Source: an uncultured Pelagibacteraceae bacterium (GTDB taxonomy: Bacteria > Pseudomonadota > Alphaproteobacteria > Pelagibacterales > Pelagibacteraceae). Taken from it: 64,000 bases of DNA. The stretch spans positions 124,001 to 188,000 of the forward strand of contig CABZFJ010000001.1 of NCBI GenBank assembly GCA_902524995.1. The letters are read 5' to 3'. The first letter of the stretch is position 1; every line of letters begins with the position of its first letter. The notes beneath the pieces were generated by a model. It saw nothing but the letters and a program-made list of their open reading frames with translations, was not told the DNA's origin and searched no databases. Position numbers and translations under genes: made by a program. Shown here one piece after another: positions 1 through 8,660 of the stretch.

Positions 1-1924
1 TATCATAGTTTGTATCTAAAACTCTCATTCCTCCTACGAGAACTGTCATCTCTGGTGCAGTTAATCCCATTAATTGTGCCTTATCAATTAATTTTTCTTC
101 AGCTGATACATGAGATTTACCTTTTTTTATGTAGTTTCTAAAACCATCAGCTTGTGGCTCAAGCAATCCAAATGAGTTTACATCTGTCTGGTCTTGTCTC
201 GCATCTCCTCTTCCTGGAGTAAATGGAACCTGAATTTTATGACCAACTTTTTTTGCTGCCAACTCTATTCCTACATTTCCACCTAATACTATAAGATCCG
301 CCATTGAGACAGATTTTTTATTTGTATCAAATTTTTTCTTAATTTTTTGTAAAGATTTAATTACCTTTGAAAGTTTTTTAGGGTTATTTACTTTCCAGCT
401 TCTTTGGGGCTCAAGCATAATTCTTGCGCCATTTGCTCCACCTCTTTTATCAGATCCTCTGTATGTGGAAGCAGAAGCCCATGCGGTTGATACTAGATCA
501 GAAACTGAGATTTTTGATTTTGTAAGCTTTGATTTTAAATCTCTTATATCTTTTGATTTAAGTTTATATTTTGGTTTATCTATAGGATCTTGCCAAATTA
601 ATTGTTCTTTTGGAACTTCGCTACCTAAATAACATGCTCTCGGTCCCATGTCTCTGTGAGTAAGCTTAAACCAAGCTCTTGCAAATGCATCTGCAAACTC
701 ATCAGGATTTTTATAAAAGTTTCTGGATATTGGTCCATAATTTTTATCAACCTTAAGTGATATATCTGTCGTTTGCATCATTGGAGGATGCATTTTACCC
801 TTTGCATGAGCATCAGGAACCATCTTTATATGTTGACCATTTTTCTTTGGTGTCCACTGAAATGCACCAGCAGGTCCTTTTGATAATTCCCAGTCGTGGT
901 TAAATAAACAATCGAAATAACCCATGTCCCACTGGATTGGATTTTGTGTCCAAGCACCTTCAATTCCACTACTTATTGCATCAACACCTTTTCCAGATTT
1001 ATAATTACTATTCCAACCAGTAGATTGATCTTGAATCCTTGATGCTTCTGGATCAGGACCTTTATGAGTTTCTGGCGCCGCACCATGAGATTTTCCAAAA
1101 GTGTGGCCTCCTGCAACTAGTGCAACAGTTTCATAATCATTCATTGCCATTCGTCCAAATGTTTCTCTAATATCATGAGCCGCTTTTAAAGGATCGGGAT
1201 TAAAATCTGGACCTTGAGGATTTACGTAGATTAATCCCATATGTGATGCTCCGAGAGGTTGTTCTAAATCTCTTTTTTTTGTGTATCTATTAACACCCAA
1301 CATTTCTTTTTCTGATCCCCAATAAATATCATCTTCTGGTTCCCATATATCGGTCCTTCCGGCGCCAAATCCGAAAGTTTTAAATCCCATTGAATCTAAT
1401 GCAACATTTCCAACTAATATAAATAGATCTGCCCAAGAAATTCTTTTTCCGTATTTTTGTTTAATTGGCCATAAAAGTAATCTTGCTTTATCTAAATTAA
1501 CATTATCTGGCCATGCATTTAAAGGTGCAAACCTTTGATTGCCTGTTCCTGCTCCACCTCTACCATCACCTGTTCTGTATGTGCCTGCTGCATGCCATGC
1601 TAATCTAATAAATAAAGGACCATAATGACCATAATCAGCTGGCCACCATTCTTGTGAGTCCGTCATTAATTTGTTTAAATCTTTTTTTAGAGCTTTGTAG
1701 TTGAGTTTTTTAAATTCATTTGAATAATTAAATTTTTTCTCCATTGGATTTGATAAATTCGAGTGCTGACTTAAAATTTTCAAATTCAAACTGTTTGGCC
1801 AAAAATCTCTGTTTGTTTGTCCTCTTCCAGCGCTAAATTTTGCTGGTGTACCTGCTCCCGTAAATGGACATTTTCCTAATTCTTTAGATGTAAAAGATTT
1901 GTTTTTAAAAATTTCCGCACTCAT
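1..1924 (-). CDS. katG: Catalase-peroxidase KatG (3' end outside window)
   Basis: Bifunctional haem enzyme that removes hydrogen peroxide by catalase and peroxidase activity. It is absent from the ORF track because its stop lies beyond the left edge; about 641 N-terminal residues of a family usually near 720-740 are present. I read the start as the ATG at 1924 ([10 protein letters not shown]). The distal haem motif [18 protein letters not shown] lies near residues 107-124. The Tyr of [10 protein letters not shown] and the Met of [10 protein letters not shown] complete the Trp-Tyr-Met adduct known for KatG, and the proximal haem motif [15 protein letters not shown] follows. The second, non-catalytic peroxidase domain begins but is cut. 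An Irr-type palindrome sits about 40 bp upstream. No frameshift is seen. Confidence 0.97.
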   Translation of the reverse strand, partial: MSAEIFKNKSFTSKELGKCPFTGAGTPAKFSAGRGQTNRDFWPNSLNLKILSQHSNLSNPMEKKFNYSNEFKKLNYKALKKDLNKLMTDSQEWWPADYGHYGPLFIRLAWHAAGTYRTGDGRGGAGTGNQRFAPLNAWPDNVNLDKARLLLWPIKQKYGKRISWADLFILVGNVALDSMGFKTFGFGAGRTDIWEPEDDIYWGSEKEMLGVNRYTKKRDLEQPLGASHMGLIYVNPQGPDFNPDPLKAAHDIRETFGRMAMNDYETVALVAGGHTFGKSHGAAPETHKGPDPEASRIQDQSTGWNSNYKSGKGVDAISSGIEGAWTQNPIQWDMGYFDCLFNHDWELSKGPAGAFQWTPKKNGQHIKMVPDAHAKGKMHPPMMQTTDISLKVDKNYGPISRNFYKNPDEFADAFARAWFKLTHRDMGPRACYLGSEVPKEQLIWQDPIDKPKYKLKSKDIRDLKSKLTKSKISVSDLVSTAWASASTYRGSDKRGGANGARIMLEPQRSWKVNNPKKLSKVIKSLQKIKKKFDTNKKSVSMADLIVLGGNVGIELAAKKVGHKIQVPFTPGRGDARQDQTDVNSFGLLEPQADGFRNYIKKGKSHVSAEEKLIDKAQLMGLTAPEMTVLVGGMRVLDTNYD

Positions 1925-1963
1925 TTTTATTGCTCCTATAGTATTAATAATTTAATATCGTTT

Positions 1964-1980
1964 TTTATAATTATTCTAAA
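1964..1980. promoter_or_regulatory. ICE-like Irr operator upstream of katG
   Basis: The 17-mer TTTATAATTATTCTAAA matches the iron control element pattern TTTAGAA-N3-TTCTAAA at 13 of 14 arm positions. It lies about 40 bp upstream of the katG start, next to a gene for an Irr-type regulator. The match is seen in the sequence; Irr binding is inference. The genome is AT-rich, so a chance match is possible, but the right arm is perfect and the location is apt. Confidence 0.5.
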
Positions 1981-2019
1981 GAAGAATGTCAATGAGTTAG
2001 AATGGTTATAATCTAGATT

Positions 2020-2430
2020 TTAGTCCTCTAATTTAACTAGAACTTCAACAGATTTAATTTTTTTTCCAGGAATAGATTTTTGAATATCAATAGGTCCAAC
2101 ATCCTCATTTTTTAAATCAATAAGCTTTTCTTCTTTAACGTCGAAGAAGTGGTGGTGATCTGTGACATTTGTATCAAAATAAGTTTGATCAGAATTAATA
2201 GGTATTTCTTTTAAATATCCTTTTTTATGAAATGCATGAACCGTATTATAAACAGTTGCTAAAGAAACTTTTTCTCCAGTTTTATCTTTAATTAGATTGA
2301 ATAAGTCGCTTATAGTGAAATGAAAAGTTTTCTCTCTATTAAATAAAACCTCACATATATTTATTCTTTGTTTGGTCGGTCTTAAACTAGAGTTTCTTAG
2401 TTTTTCAATAAATTCTTGTTTACTAGTCAT
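2020..2430 (-). CDS. irr: Fur-family iron/haem response regulator, Irr type
   Basis: Fur-superfamily transcription factor of about 136 residues with an N-terminal winged helix (ATVYNTVHAFHKKGYL) and a metal/haem-sensing part containing TDHHHFFDVKEEKLIDL. That histidine-rich segment resembles Irr rather than classical Fur, and a separate Fur-like gene exists at 18004. In many Alphaproteobacteria irr sits divergent from fabA-fabB-fabI, exactly as here. The track start (TTG, 2436) gives MLMTSK; the ATG at 2430 (MTSKQEF) is the likelier start. It probably controls haem- and iron-responsive genes, with katG a likely local target. Confidence 0.85.
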   Translation of the reverse strand: MTSKQEFIEKLRNSSLRPTKQRINICEVLFNREKTFHFTISDLFNLIKDKTGEKVSLATVYNTVHAFHKKGYLKEIPINSDQTYFDTNVTDHHHFFDVKEEKLIDLKNEDVGPIDIQKSIPGKKIKSVEVLVKLED

Positions 2431-2436
2431 AAGCAA

Positions 2437-2453
2437 ATTAAAACTATTCTAAA
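2437..2453. promoter_or_regulatory. Half-degenerate ICE-like box between irr and fabA
   Basis: On the minus strand this reads TTTAGAATAGTTTTAAT: one perfect Irr-box arm (TTTAGAA), a 3-bp spacer and a 5-of-7 second arm. It falls just upstream of the irr start codon and over the -35 region of a possible fabA promoter (TATAAT at 2466-2471). A minus-strand TATAAT (2464-2469) could serve irr. Autoregulation of irr is inferred, not shown. Confidence 0.35.
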
Positions 2454-2503
2454 CTATTTCTATATTATAATGTACCATAATCAAGTAATAAGATTACAAA
2501 ATT

Positions 2504-3004
2504 ATGAAAAAAAGTTCCTTTAATTACAATGAACTTATTGAGTGTGCTAATGGTAAATTATTTGGTCCAGGAAACGCAAAGTTGCCATCTCCGCCCATGC
2601 TGATGTTTGATAGAATTACAGAAATTAATGAAAGTCAGGGTTTTTATAAAAAAGGATCTATGAAAGCCGAACTTGATATTAAGGATAATTTATGGTTCTT
2701 TGATTGTCATTTTAGGGAGGATCCGGTTATGCCAGGTTGTCTTGGTTTAGATGCTATGTGGCAGCTAGTTGGCTTTTTTCTTGGTTGGCTGGGAAATCCA
2801 GGAAGAGGTAGAGCATTAGGTGTAAGCACAGTGAAATTCACTGGTGAAGTTCTTAAAAACGTCAAAATGGCGACATATGAAATAGATATAAAAAGAATTC
2901 TTATTAAAGGAGAAACAACTGTAGGTCTTGCAAATGGAATATTACTTGCTGATGGAAAAAAAATTTATAGTGCAGAAAATCTTAAAGTAGGATTATTTAA
3001 ATAA
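2504..3004 (+). CDS. fabA: 3-hydroxydecanoyl-ACP dehydratase/isomerase FabA
   Basis: Dehydrates 3-hydroxyacyl-ACP and isomerises trans-2- to cis-3-decenoyl-ACP, the branch point of anaerobic unsaturated fatty-acid synthesis in the cytoplasm. The 166 residues are close to the usual ~170. The hotdog-fold active site is visible: His69 in [11 protein letters not shown] and Asp83 in GLDAMWQ. It is the first gene of fabA-fabB-fabI; its stop overlaps the fabB start by one base (TAATG), which suggests translational coupling. It is divergent from irr. Confidence 0.97.
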   Translation: MKKSSFNYNELIECANGKLFGPGNAKLPSPPMLMFDRITEINESQGFYKKGSMKAELDIKDNLWFFDCHFREDPVMPGCLGLDAMWQLVGFFLGWLGNPGRGRALGVSTVKFTGEVLKNVKMATYEIDIKRILIKGETTVGLANGILLADGKKIYSAENLKVGLFK

Positions 3005-4215
3005 TGAAAAGAGTAGTTGTAACAGGACTTGGTGTAGTTTCATGTTTGGGAAATAACCAAGATGAAGTTTATCAATCTTTAGTTAATACGAAATCAGGAA
3101 TAACATTTTCTGAGGAATACAAAGAACATAATTTAAAGAGCCATGTTCATGGTAAACCTAATATCAAATTAGAGGATTACATTGATAGAAAAGTTATTCG
3201 TTTTATGGGTGCTGGATCAGCATATAATTATGTTGCTATGAGTGAAGCAGTTAAAGACTCTGGATTAGAGGAAAATGAAGTTAGTAATATTTCAACTGGG
3301 ATGGTAATGGGATCTGGAGGACCATCAATTGAAAATGTGATTTTAGCATCAGATAAAACTAGAGAAAAAAATCCAAAAAAAATGGGTCCATTTATAGTTC
3401 CAAGAACAATGGCAAGCACTGCTTCTGCTACTCTTGCAGTTCCATTTAAAATAAAAGGTACTAATTACACAATAAGTTCTGCATGCGCTACCAGTGGTCA
3501 TTGTATTGGTAATGCAATGGAACTTATTCAATTAGGAAAACAAAATATAATTTTTGCAGGTGGAAGTGATGAGGTTCACTTTGCGATGACTGCAATGTTT
3601 GATGCAATGACTGCACTATCCTCAAAATATAATGATACCCCTGAAAAAGCTTCAAGACCATATGATAAAACAAGGGATGGTTTTGTTATTGCTGGCGGAG
3701 GTGGAGTTCTTGTTTTAGAGGAATACGAGCATGCTAAAGCAAGAGGAGCCAAAATATACTCTGAACTAACAGGTTACGGAGCAACCTCAGATGGTTACGA
3801 TATGGTTGCACCATCTGGTGAGGGAGCGGTGAGATGTATGAAAATGGCTCTATCAACTTCAAAAAATAAAATTGACTATATTAATACTCATGGAACATCA
3901 ACACCTGTAGGAGATATTACAGAGTTAAAAGCAGTTGGTGAGGCTTTCCCAGACTATAAACCAAAGATAAGTTCAACAAAATCTTTGTCAGGTCATTCAT
4001 TAGGTGCAACTTCAGTTCACGAGGCAATTTACAGTTTGATAATGATGAAAAATAATTTTATTTCAGCATCAGCAAATATTTCAGAAATGGACGATGAAGC
4101 AAAAAATTATCCAATTGTTACACAAGTCGAAAAAGATTTAAATTTAAACGCAATTATGTCTAACAGCTTTGGTTTTGGTGGAACTAATGCAACATTAGTG
4201 TTTGAGAAAGTTTAG
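3004..4215 (+). CDS. fabB: Beta-ketoacyl-ACP synthase I FabB
   Basis: Condensing enzyme that elongates the cis-unsaturated acyl-ACP made by FabA. Its 403 residues form a full thiolase-fold ketosynthase. The Cys-His-His triad is visible: Cys161 in SSACATSGH, His296 in [11 protein letters not shown] and His331 in [12 protein letters not shown]. The C-terminal glycine loop is [10 protein letters not shown]. Pairing with FabA and FabI in one operon supports FabB rather than FabF. Start ATG overlaps the fabA stop. Confidence 0.97.
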   Translation: MKRVVVTGLGVVSCLGNNQDEVYQSLVNTKSGITFSEEYKEHNLKSHVHGKPNIKLEDYIDRKVIRFMGAGSAYNYVAMSEAVKDSGLEENEVSNISTGMVMGSGGPSIENVILASDKTREKNPKKMGPFIVPRTMASTASATLAVPFKIKGTNYTISSACATSGHCIGNAMELIQLGKQNIIFAGGSDEVHFAMTAMFDAMTALSSKYNDTPEKASRPYDKTRDGFVIAGGGGVLVLEEYEHAKARGAKIYSELTGYGATSDGYDMVAPSGEGAVRCMKMALSTSKNKIDYINTHGTSTPVGDITELKAVGEAFPDYKPKISSTKSLSGHSLGATSVHEAIYSLIMMKNNFISASANISEMDDEAKNYPIVTQVEKDLNLNAIMSNSFGFGGTNATLVFEKV

Positions 4216-4219
4216 ATCT

Positions 4220-5011
4220 ATGAGTTTAATGAAGGGAAAAAAAGGTCTTATCATGGGCGTTGCCAATGAAAGATCTATTGCATGGGGTATATCGCAAAAA
4301 TTAGCAGAAGCTGGAGCAGAGTTAGCTTTTACATATTTAGGTGATGCATTAAAAAAAAGAGTTGTTCCACTTGCAGAAAAACTAAATTCAAATGTAACAT
4401 TTAGTTGTGATGTGGAAAAAAAAGAAGAAGTTGTAAAACTTTTCGAAGATGTGAAAAGTCAATGGGGAGAAATTGATTTTGTTGTGCATGCAATTGCATT
4501 TTCAGATAAGTCTGAGTTATCAGGAGAGTATTTAAATACAACTAGAGAAAACTTTTTAAGAAGTATGTTAATATCTTGCTTTTCGTTTACTGAAGTTGCT
4601 AGAGAGGCATCTAAAATAATGAAGCAAGGTGGTAGTATGATTACTTTGAGTTATGAGGCAAATAAAGCCATACCTAATTATAATGTAATGGGAGTATGTA
4701 AAGCTGCACTAGAGTCTAGTGTTAAATACCTTGCAAGGGATCTGGGAGCAAAGAATGTTAGAGTTAATGCAATAAGTGCGGGACCAATTAAAACTCTAGC
4801 AGCTTCTGCTATTGGGGATGCTAAATTTCTTTATAAGTGGAATGCTGATCATTCGTTCTTAAAAAGAAATGTTGACAATCTTGACGTAGGAAATTCAGCA
4901 TTATATCTTTTAAGTGATATGGCAGGTGGTGTTACTGGTGAAATTCACTATGTAGATGCTGGTTACAATAAAGTCGGAATGCCAGATCCTAAGAATATTA
5001 GTCAAACTTAG
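4220..5011 (+). CDS. fabI: Enoyl-ACP reductase FabI (NADH)
   Basis: Last reductive step of fatty-acid elongation. Rossmann-fold SDR-like protein with MGVANERSIAWGIS at the nucleotide site and the catalytic Tyr-x6-Lys arrangement in NYNVMGVCKAALES, as in E. coli FabI. The track starts at a TTG at 4202; I prefer the ATG at 4220 (MSLMKGKKGL), which leaves 263 residues, the family length, and a 4-base gap after fabB. Third gene of the fab operon. Confidence 0.96.
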   Translation: MSLMKGKKGLIMGVANERSIAWGISQKLAEAGAELAFTYLGDALKKRVVPLAEKLNSNVTFSCDVEKKEEVVKLFEDVKSQWGEIDFVVHAIAFSDKSELSGEYLNTTRENFLRSMLISCFSFTEVAREASKIMKQGGSMITLSYEANKAIPNYNVMGVCKAALESSVKYLARDLGAKNVRVNAISAGPIKTLAASAIGDAKFLYKWNADHSFLKRNVDNLDVGNSALYLLSDMAGGVTGEIHYVDAGYNKVGMPDPKNISQT

Positions 5012-5018
5012 TTAAATT

Positions 5019-5408
5019 ATGACACAACAAATTAGTCTTTATCTAACCAGTATTATATTTGGAATTATGCTCTTCTTTTCTTTTGTTGTAGCACCTGTTA
5101 CATTCACAGCATTAAATGAGGAAAATGCTAGAAAATTCATAAGAAAAATATTTCCTTATTACTACACTGTTAATTTAGCTATTAGTGTTTTAGTTTTAAT
5201 TTTATTTATAATTCTGAAAATTTTTTCCTTAGATTTTTATTTAATATTAAGTGTTGCAGTATTATTTGCTGTATCAAATTTTGTACTAATGCCAATGATA
5301 AATAAGTTCAGAGATGAAAAGCAGGATAAAAAATTTAAACAATCACACTTTATTTCTGTTGTAATAAATTTTGTACAAATGATTTTGTTAGTAATTATCT
5401 TAATTTAA
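5019..5408 (+). CDS. Small integral membrane protein, DUF4149-like
   Basis: A 129-residue protein with four predicted hydrophobic helices (about residues 5-30, 45-70, 73-95 and 108-129) and a charged loop (RDEKQDKKFKQSH) before the last helix. The sequence FSFVVAPVTFTALNEENARKFIRKIFPYYY resembles the DUF4149/TMEM205-like family; function unknown. It sits 7 bp after fabI and is probably co-transcribed with it. Its TAA stop is shared, in the tetramer TTAA, with the convergent small gene on the other strand. Confidence 0.7.
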   Translation: MTQQISLYLTSIIFGIMLFFSFVVAPVTFTALNEENARKFIRKIFPYYYTVNLAISVLVLILFIILKIFSLDFYLILSVAVLFAVSNFVLMPMINKFRDEKQDKKFKQSHFISVVINFVQMILLVIILI

Positions 5409-5557
5409 AAAGAACTAGTTATACCTAGGCCAACAGCTATAAAAATACCTAACCAAATTAAGCCTTTAATAAAAAAAAATGCAAAACTACCGAGTAATAA
5501 ATATCTTCCATATTTATTTTTCTGTAGTTCTAACTTAAAGTTTTTTAAAAGCTTCAT
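5405..5557 (-). CDS. 50-residue single-pass membrane peptide (unannotated small ORF)
   Basis: Below the length cut of the ORF track. The minus strand encodes 50 residues: an N-terminal basic stretch (MKLLKNFKLELQKNKYGRY), then one long hydrophobic helix (LLLGSFAFFFIKGLIWLGIFIAVGL) ending GITSSF. It starts 27 bp after the rhodanese gene and fills the gap exactly to the stop of the convergent DUF4149 gene, so it looks like the last gene of the pnp-rhodanese unit. The positive-inside pattern predicts a cytoplasmic N-terminus. I do not recognise the family. Confidence 0.6.
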   Translation of the reverse strand: MKLLKNFKLELQKNKYGRYLLLGSFAFFFIKGLIWLGIFIAVGLGITSSF

Positions 5558-5584
5558 TTTGTTAAAATTTATTACAATGTTTTT

Positions 5585-5947
5585 CTACTTGATTTTTTCC
5601 CACTCTTTCATTCCACCAGTAATATTTTTGACATTTTTAACTCCCATGTCTTTCATAGTTTTGGTTGCTAATGTTCCTTGTCCACCAACACCACAAAAAA
5701 CCACATATTCTTTATCAGGATTATTTTTAAATATGTCATTTTCTAGAGGACTGCCTTCTGCTAAATAAAATTCTAGTAAACCTCTATCTAAATGAATTGC
5801 ATTACCGATTGTTCCTTTTGAAAAACTTTCTTTATCCCTAACATCGATAAATTGAACATTTGGGTCATTTAGCTTTTCTTTTGCATCACTAGCACTGATA
5901 TTTTCAATTTCATTGCTAACACTCATCAAATCTTCAAATTTTTTCAT
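5585..5947 (-). CDS. Rhodanese-domain sulfurtransferase
   Basis: Single-domain rhodanese of 120 residues. It shows the typical FIDVRDKESFSKGTIGNAIHL segment and the active-site loop CGVGGQGT starting at Cys85, then the closing motif NITGGMKEW. Such proteins move sulfane sulfur to acceptors such as cyanide, thioredoxin or tRNA-modifying enzymes; the substrate here cannot be told. It lies 15 bp after pnp on the same strand. The loop contains no second Cys, so phosphatase-type (Cdc25) activity is unlikely. Confidence 0.88.
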   Translation of the reverse strand: MKKFEDLMSVSNEIENISASDAKEKLNDPNVQFIDVRDKESFSKGTIGNAIHLDRGLLEFYLAEGSPLENDIFKNNPDKEYVVFCGVGGQGTLATKTMKDMGVKNVKNITGGMKEWEKIK

Positions 5948-5962
5948 ATATGTTTCCTTTAT

Positions 5963-8035
5963 TTAAATAGATGCCTGTTTTATTGATAACTTAACTTTAC
6001 CTCTATCAAAGCCAATTACTTTTACCTTAACCTCATCTCCTTCTTTGACAACGTCTGTTACTTTTGCAACTCTTTTATCTGCTAGTTCTGAAATATGAAC
6101 TAGACCATCTTGTTTTCCCAGAAAATTAACAAATGCTCCAAATTCCATAATCTTCATAACTTTTCCATTATAAATTTTATTGAGCTCAGCCTTTGCAGTT
6201 ATATCTTTAATCATTTGCATAGCTTTGTTTCTAGATTCCTCATCTGGAGCTGCAACTGTAACTTCTCCTTCGTCATTAACATCAACTTTTGCCCCAGACT
6301 TTTCAACAATTTCTCTTATTGTTGCTCCACCTTTTCCAATAACGGCAGCAATATCTTTTTTATCTACAGTGATTTTCTCCATTTTCGGTGTATGTTTGCC
6401 TACATCATCTCGGGATTTGCTTAGAGCTTTATTCATCTCTCCCAGGATATGAATTCTCCCGTCTTTCGCTTGATTCAAAGCTTGTTCCATTATTTCAAAT
6501 GTTATACCTGTAATTTTGATATCCATTTGAAGAGATGTTATTCCATCTTTAGTGCCGGCAACTTTAAAGTCCATGTCACCAAGGTGATCTTCGTCCCCAA
6601 GGATATCTGATAATACACTAAAATCATCTCCCTCTTTAATCAATCCCATTGCAATACCTGCTACTGGTTCTTTGATTGGAACTCCTGCATCCATTAAAGC
6701 AAGTGAAGAACCACAAACAGTTGCCATAGACGATGAACCATTAGACTCTGTTATTTCTGAAACAATTCTGAATGTGTAAGGAAAACTTTCCTTAGACGGC
6801 AAAGATGAATTAATTGCTCTCCAAGCTAATTTACCATGCCCAATTTCCCTTCTACCAGTTCCTATTCTGCCAGTTTCACCAACAGAAAAAGGAGGAAAAT
6901 TATAATGAAGCATAAATCTTTCTTTTTGTAATCCATCTAAACTTTCAATTCTTTGTTCATCATCTGATGTTCCAAGAGTGGTTGTTACAATTGCTTGTGT
7001 TTCACCTCTAGTAAATAATGCTGAGCCATGTACTCTTGGTAATATTCCTACTTCACACATTATTGGTCTTACATCTGCAAGACCTCTTCCATCAATACGG
7101 TTTTTATTTTTTAGGATATCAGTTCTTACAATTGTTTTTTCTAAATTTTTAAGCTGTGAATTTACATCGAGGTCAGAATATTCCTCATTTTCTTCGTACA
7201 ATTTTTTAGCCTTCTCAGTAATTTCAGATATCTGATTTGATCTATCTTGCTTGTCCCTTGTAGAAAAAGCTTTTTTCAAATCTTCAGTAAATTCTTCCTC
7301 TAATTTCTTTTTTATCTCTGAAAGGTCTTTTTTCTCAACAGTCCAATCAGGTTTTCTACATTCTTTCGCAAGATCTTCTATCATTTCTATTATTGGTACG
7401 AACCCATCGTGTCCAAACTTAACAGCATTTAACATTACTTCTTCTGATAAACCATTTGCCTCAGACTCAACCATTAAAACAGCATCTTTTGTTCCGGCTA
7501 CAACAAGATCTAGTTTTGATTCTTTTAGTTGTTCTTTGCTTGGATTAAGCACGTATTCTCCTTCAATATAGCCAACTCTAGAAGCGCCAATAGGGCCCAT
7601 AAATGGCATACCTGAAATAGCTAAAGCTGCAGATGATGCAATGATAGATAAAATATCAGCTTCGTTCTCTTTATCATAAGATATTACAGTTGGTAATAAT
7701 TGTACTTCATTTTTAAATTCATCTGGAAACAACGGTCTTATAGGTCTGTCTATTAATCTTGAGATTAATGTTTCACTCTCTGTTGGTCGAGCTTCTCTTT
7801 TAAAATAACCACCTGGAATTTTACCTGCTGCATAATATTTTTCTTGATAGTTGACTGACAAAGGAAAATAATCCATATCTGGGTTTACTTTTTTTGCTCC
7901 AACAACAGTAGCTAACACTACTGTTTCACCACATTGAGCAATAATTGCTCCATCTGCTTGTCTTGCTATTTTACCTGTTTCTAGGCTTAATTTTTTTCCT
8001 TCTATTTCTATTTCTTTCTTTACTACTTTAAACAT
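5963..8035 (-). CDS. pnp: Polynucleotide phosphorylase
   Basis: 3'-5' exoribonuclease that degrades RNA with inorganic phosphate; core of the degradosome. The 690 residues carry two RNase PH domains (about 1-235 and 310-540, the second with [14 protein letters not shown]), a KH domain with [11 protein letters not shown] (about 560-615) and a C-terminal S1 domain ending [12 protein letters not shown]. Its start directly abuts the rpsO stop, the conserved rpsO-pnp arrangement. Confidence 0.98.
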   Translation of the reverse strand: MFKVVKKEIEIEGKKLSLETGKIARQADGAIIAQCGETVVLATVVGAKKVNPDMDYFPLSVNYQEKYYAAGKIPGGYFKREARPTESETLISRLIDRPIRPLFPDEFKNEVQLLPTVISYDKENEADILSIIASSAALAISGMPFMGPIGASRVGYIEGEYVLNPSKEQLKESKLDLVVAGTKDAVLMVESEANGLSEEVMLNAVKFGHDGFVPIIEMIEDLAKECRKPDWTVEKKDLSEIKKKLEEEFTEDLKKAFSTRDKQDRSNQISEITEKAKKLYEENEEYSDLDVNSQLKNLEKTIVRTDILKNKNRIDGRGLADVRPIMCEVGILPRVHGSALFTRGETQAIVTTTLGTSDDEQRIESLDGLQKERFMLHYNFPPFSVGETGRIGTGRREIGHGKLAWRAINSSLPSKESFPYTFRIVSEITESNGSSSMATVCGSSLALMDAGVPIKEPVAGIAMGLIKEGDDFSVLSDILGDEDHLGDMDFKVAGTKDGITSLQMDIKITGITFEIMEQALNQAKDGRIHILGEMNKALSKSRDDVGKHTPKMEKITVDKKDIAAVIGKGGATIREIVEKSGAKVDVNDEGEVTVAAPDEESRNKAMQMIKDITAKAELNKIYNGKVMKIMEFGAFVNFLGKQDGLVHISELADKRVAKVTDVVKEGDEVKVKVIGFDRGKVKLSIKQASI

Positions 8036-8284
8036 TTATTTCCTTAAATTTAATTTTGATATTACTTCTTTATAAGATTCTATTTTATTTTTTTTCAAAT
8101 AATCTAATAATTTTTTTCTTCTATTTACTGCTCTTAAAAGTCCAACTGATGAATGTTTATCTTTTTTGAACTGTTTAATATGCTTGGACAAGTTTTCAAT
8201 TTTATCTGTTAATTGTGCAACTTGAATTTCTGAAGAACCAGTATCCTTATCATGGATTGCTAATTCTTTTGCCTTATTTATCAT
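8036..8284 (-). CDS. rpsO: 30S ribosomal protein S15
   Basis: Primary 16S rRNA-binding protein of the small-subunit platform. The 82 residues include DKDTGSSEIQVAQLTDKI and HSSVGLLRAVNRRKKLLDYLKK, the S15 signature. It is about seven residues shorter at the N-terminus than E. coli S15, but no better upstream start is present. It follows rbfA by 10 bp; the truB gene usually found between them is absent. Confidence 0.97.
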   Translation of the reverse strand: MINKAKELAIHDKDTGSSEIQVAQLTDKIENLSKHIKQFKKDKHSSVGLLRAVNRRKKLLDYLKKNKIESYKEVISKLNLRK

Positions 8285-8294
8285 TTTCTTTTCC

Positions 8295-8660
8295 TTATTT
8301 ATTTGTTTGTTTTATTAAATTTTCAATTTTTTCCGCATAATCAAAAGAATTATCTTTTACAAAAAATAGTTTTGGTAAAAATTTCATTACTATCTTTTTT
8401 GATAAAACTTTTCTTATTACAAATGAAAATTCTTTTAATTTAGCAACGACCTCTTCAGCATCTTTTCCGCCTAAAGGCATTACAAAAATTTTTGCTGTCT
8501 TTAAATCTGGAGACATTCTTACTTCAGTGACTGTTATTTCTTTAGTAGATAGGTTTGGCAATTTTGCTTCATCTCTTATAAATAACATTCCTAGCGCCTG
8601 TTTAATCATTTCGCCAACTCTTAGTTGTCTCTGGGTAACTGGTTTCCCTAAATTAGTCAT
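8295..8660 (-). CDS. rbfA: Ribosome-binding factor A
   Basis: Small KH-fold factor needed for 30S maturation (processing of the 16S 5' end) and cold adaptation. Its 121 residues contain the conserved RQLRVGEMIKQAL start and the MSPDLKTAKIFVMPLG core. It overlaps the infB stop by one base and sits in the classical nusA-infB-rbfA-rpsO-pnp order. Confidence 0.95.
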   Translation of the reverse strand: MTNLGKPVTQRQLRVGEMIKQALGMLFIRDEAKLPNLSTKEITVTEVRMSPDLKTAKIFVMPLGGKDAEEVVAKLKEFSFVIRKVLSKKIVMKFLPKLFFVKDNSFDYAEKIENLIKQTNK

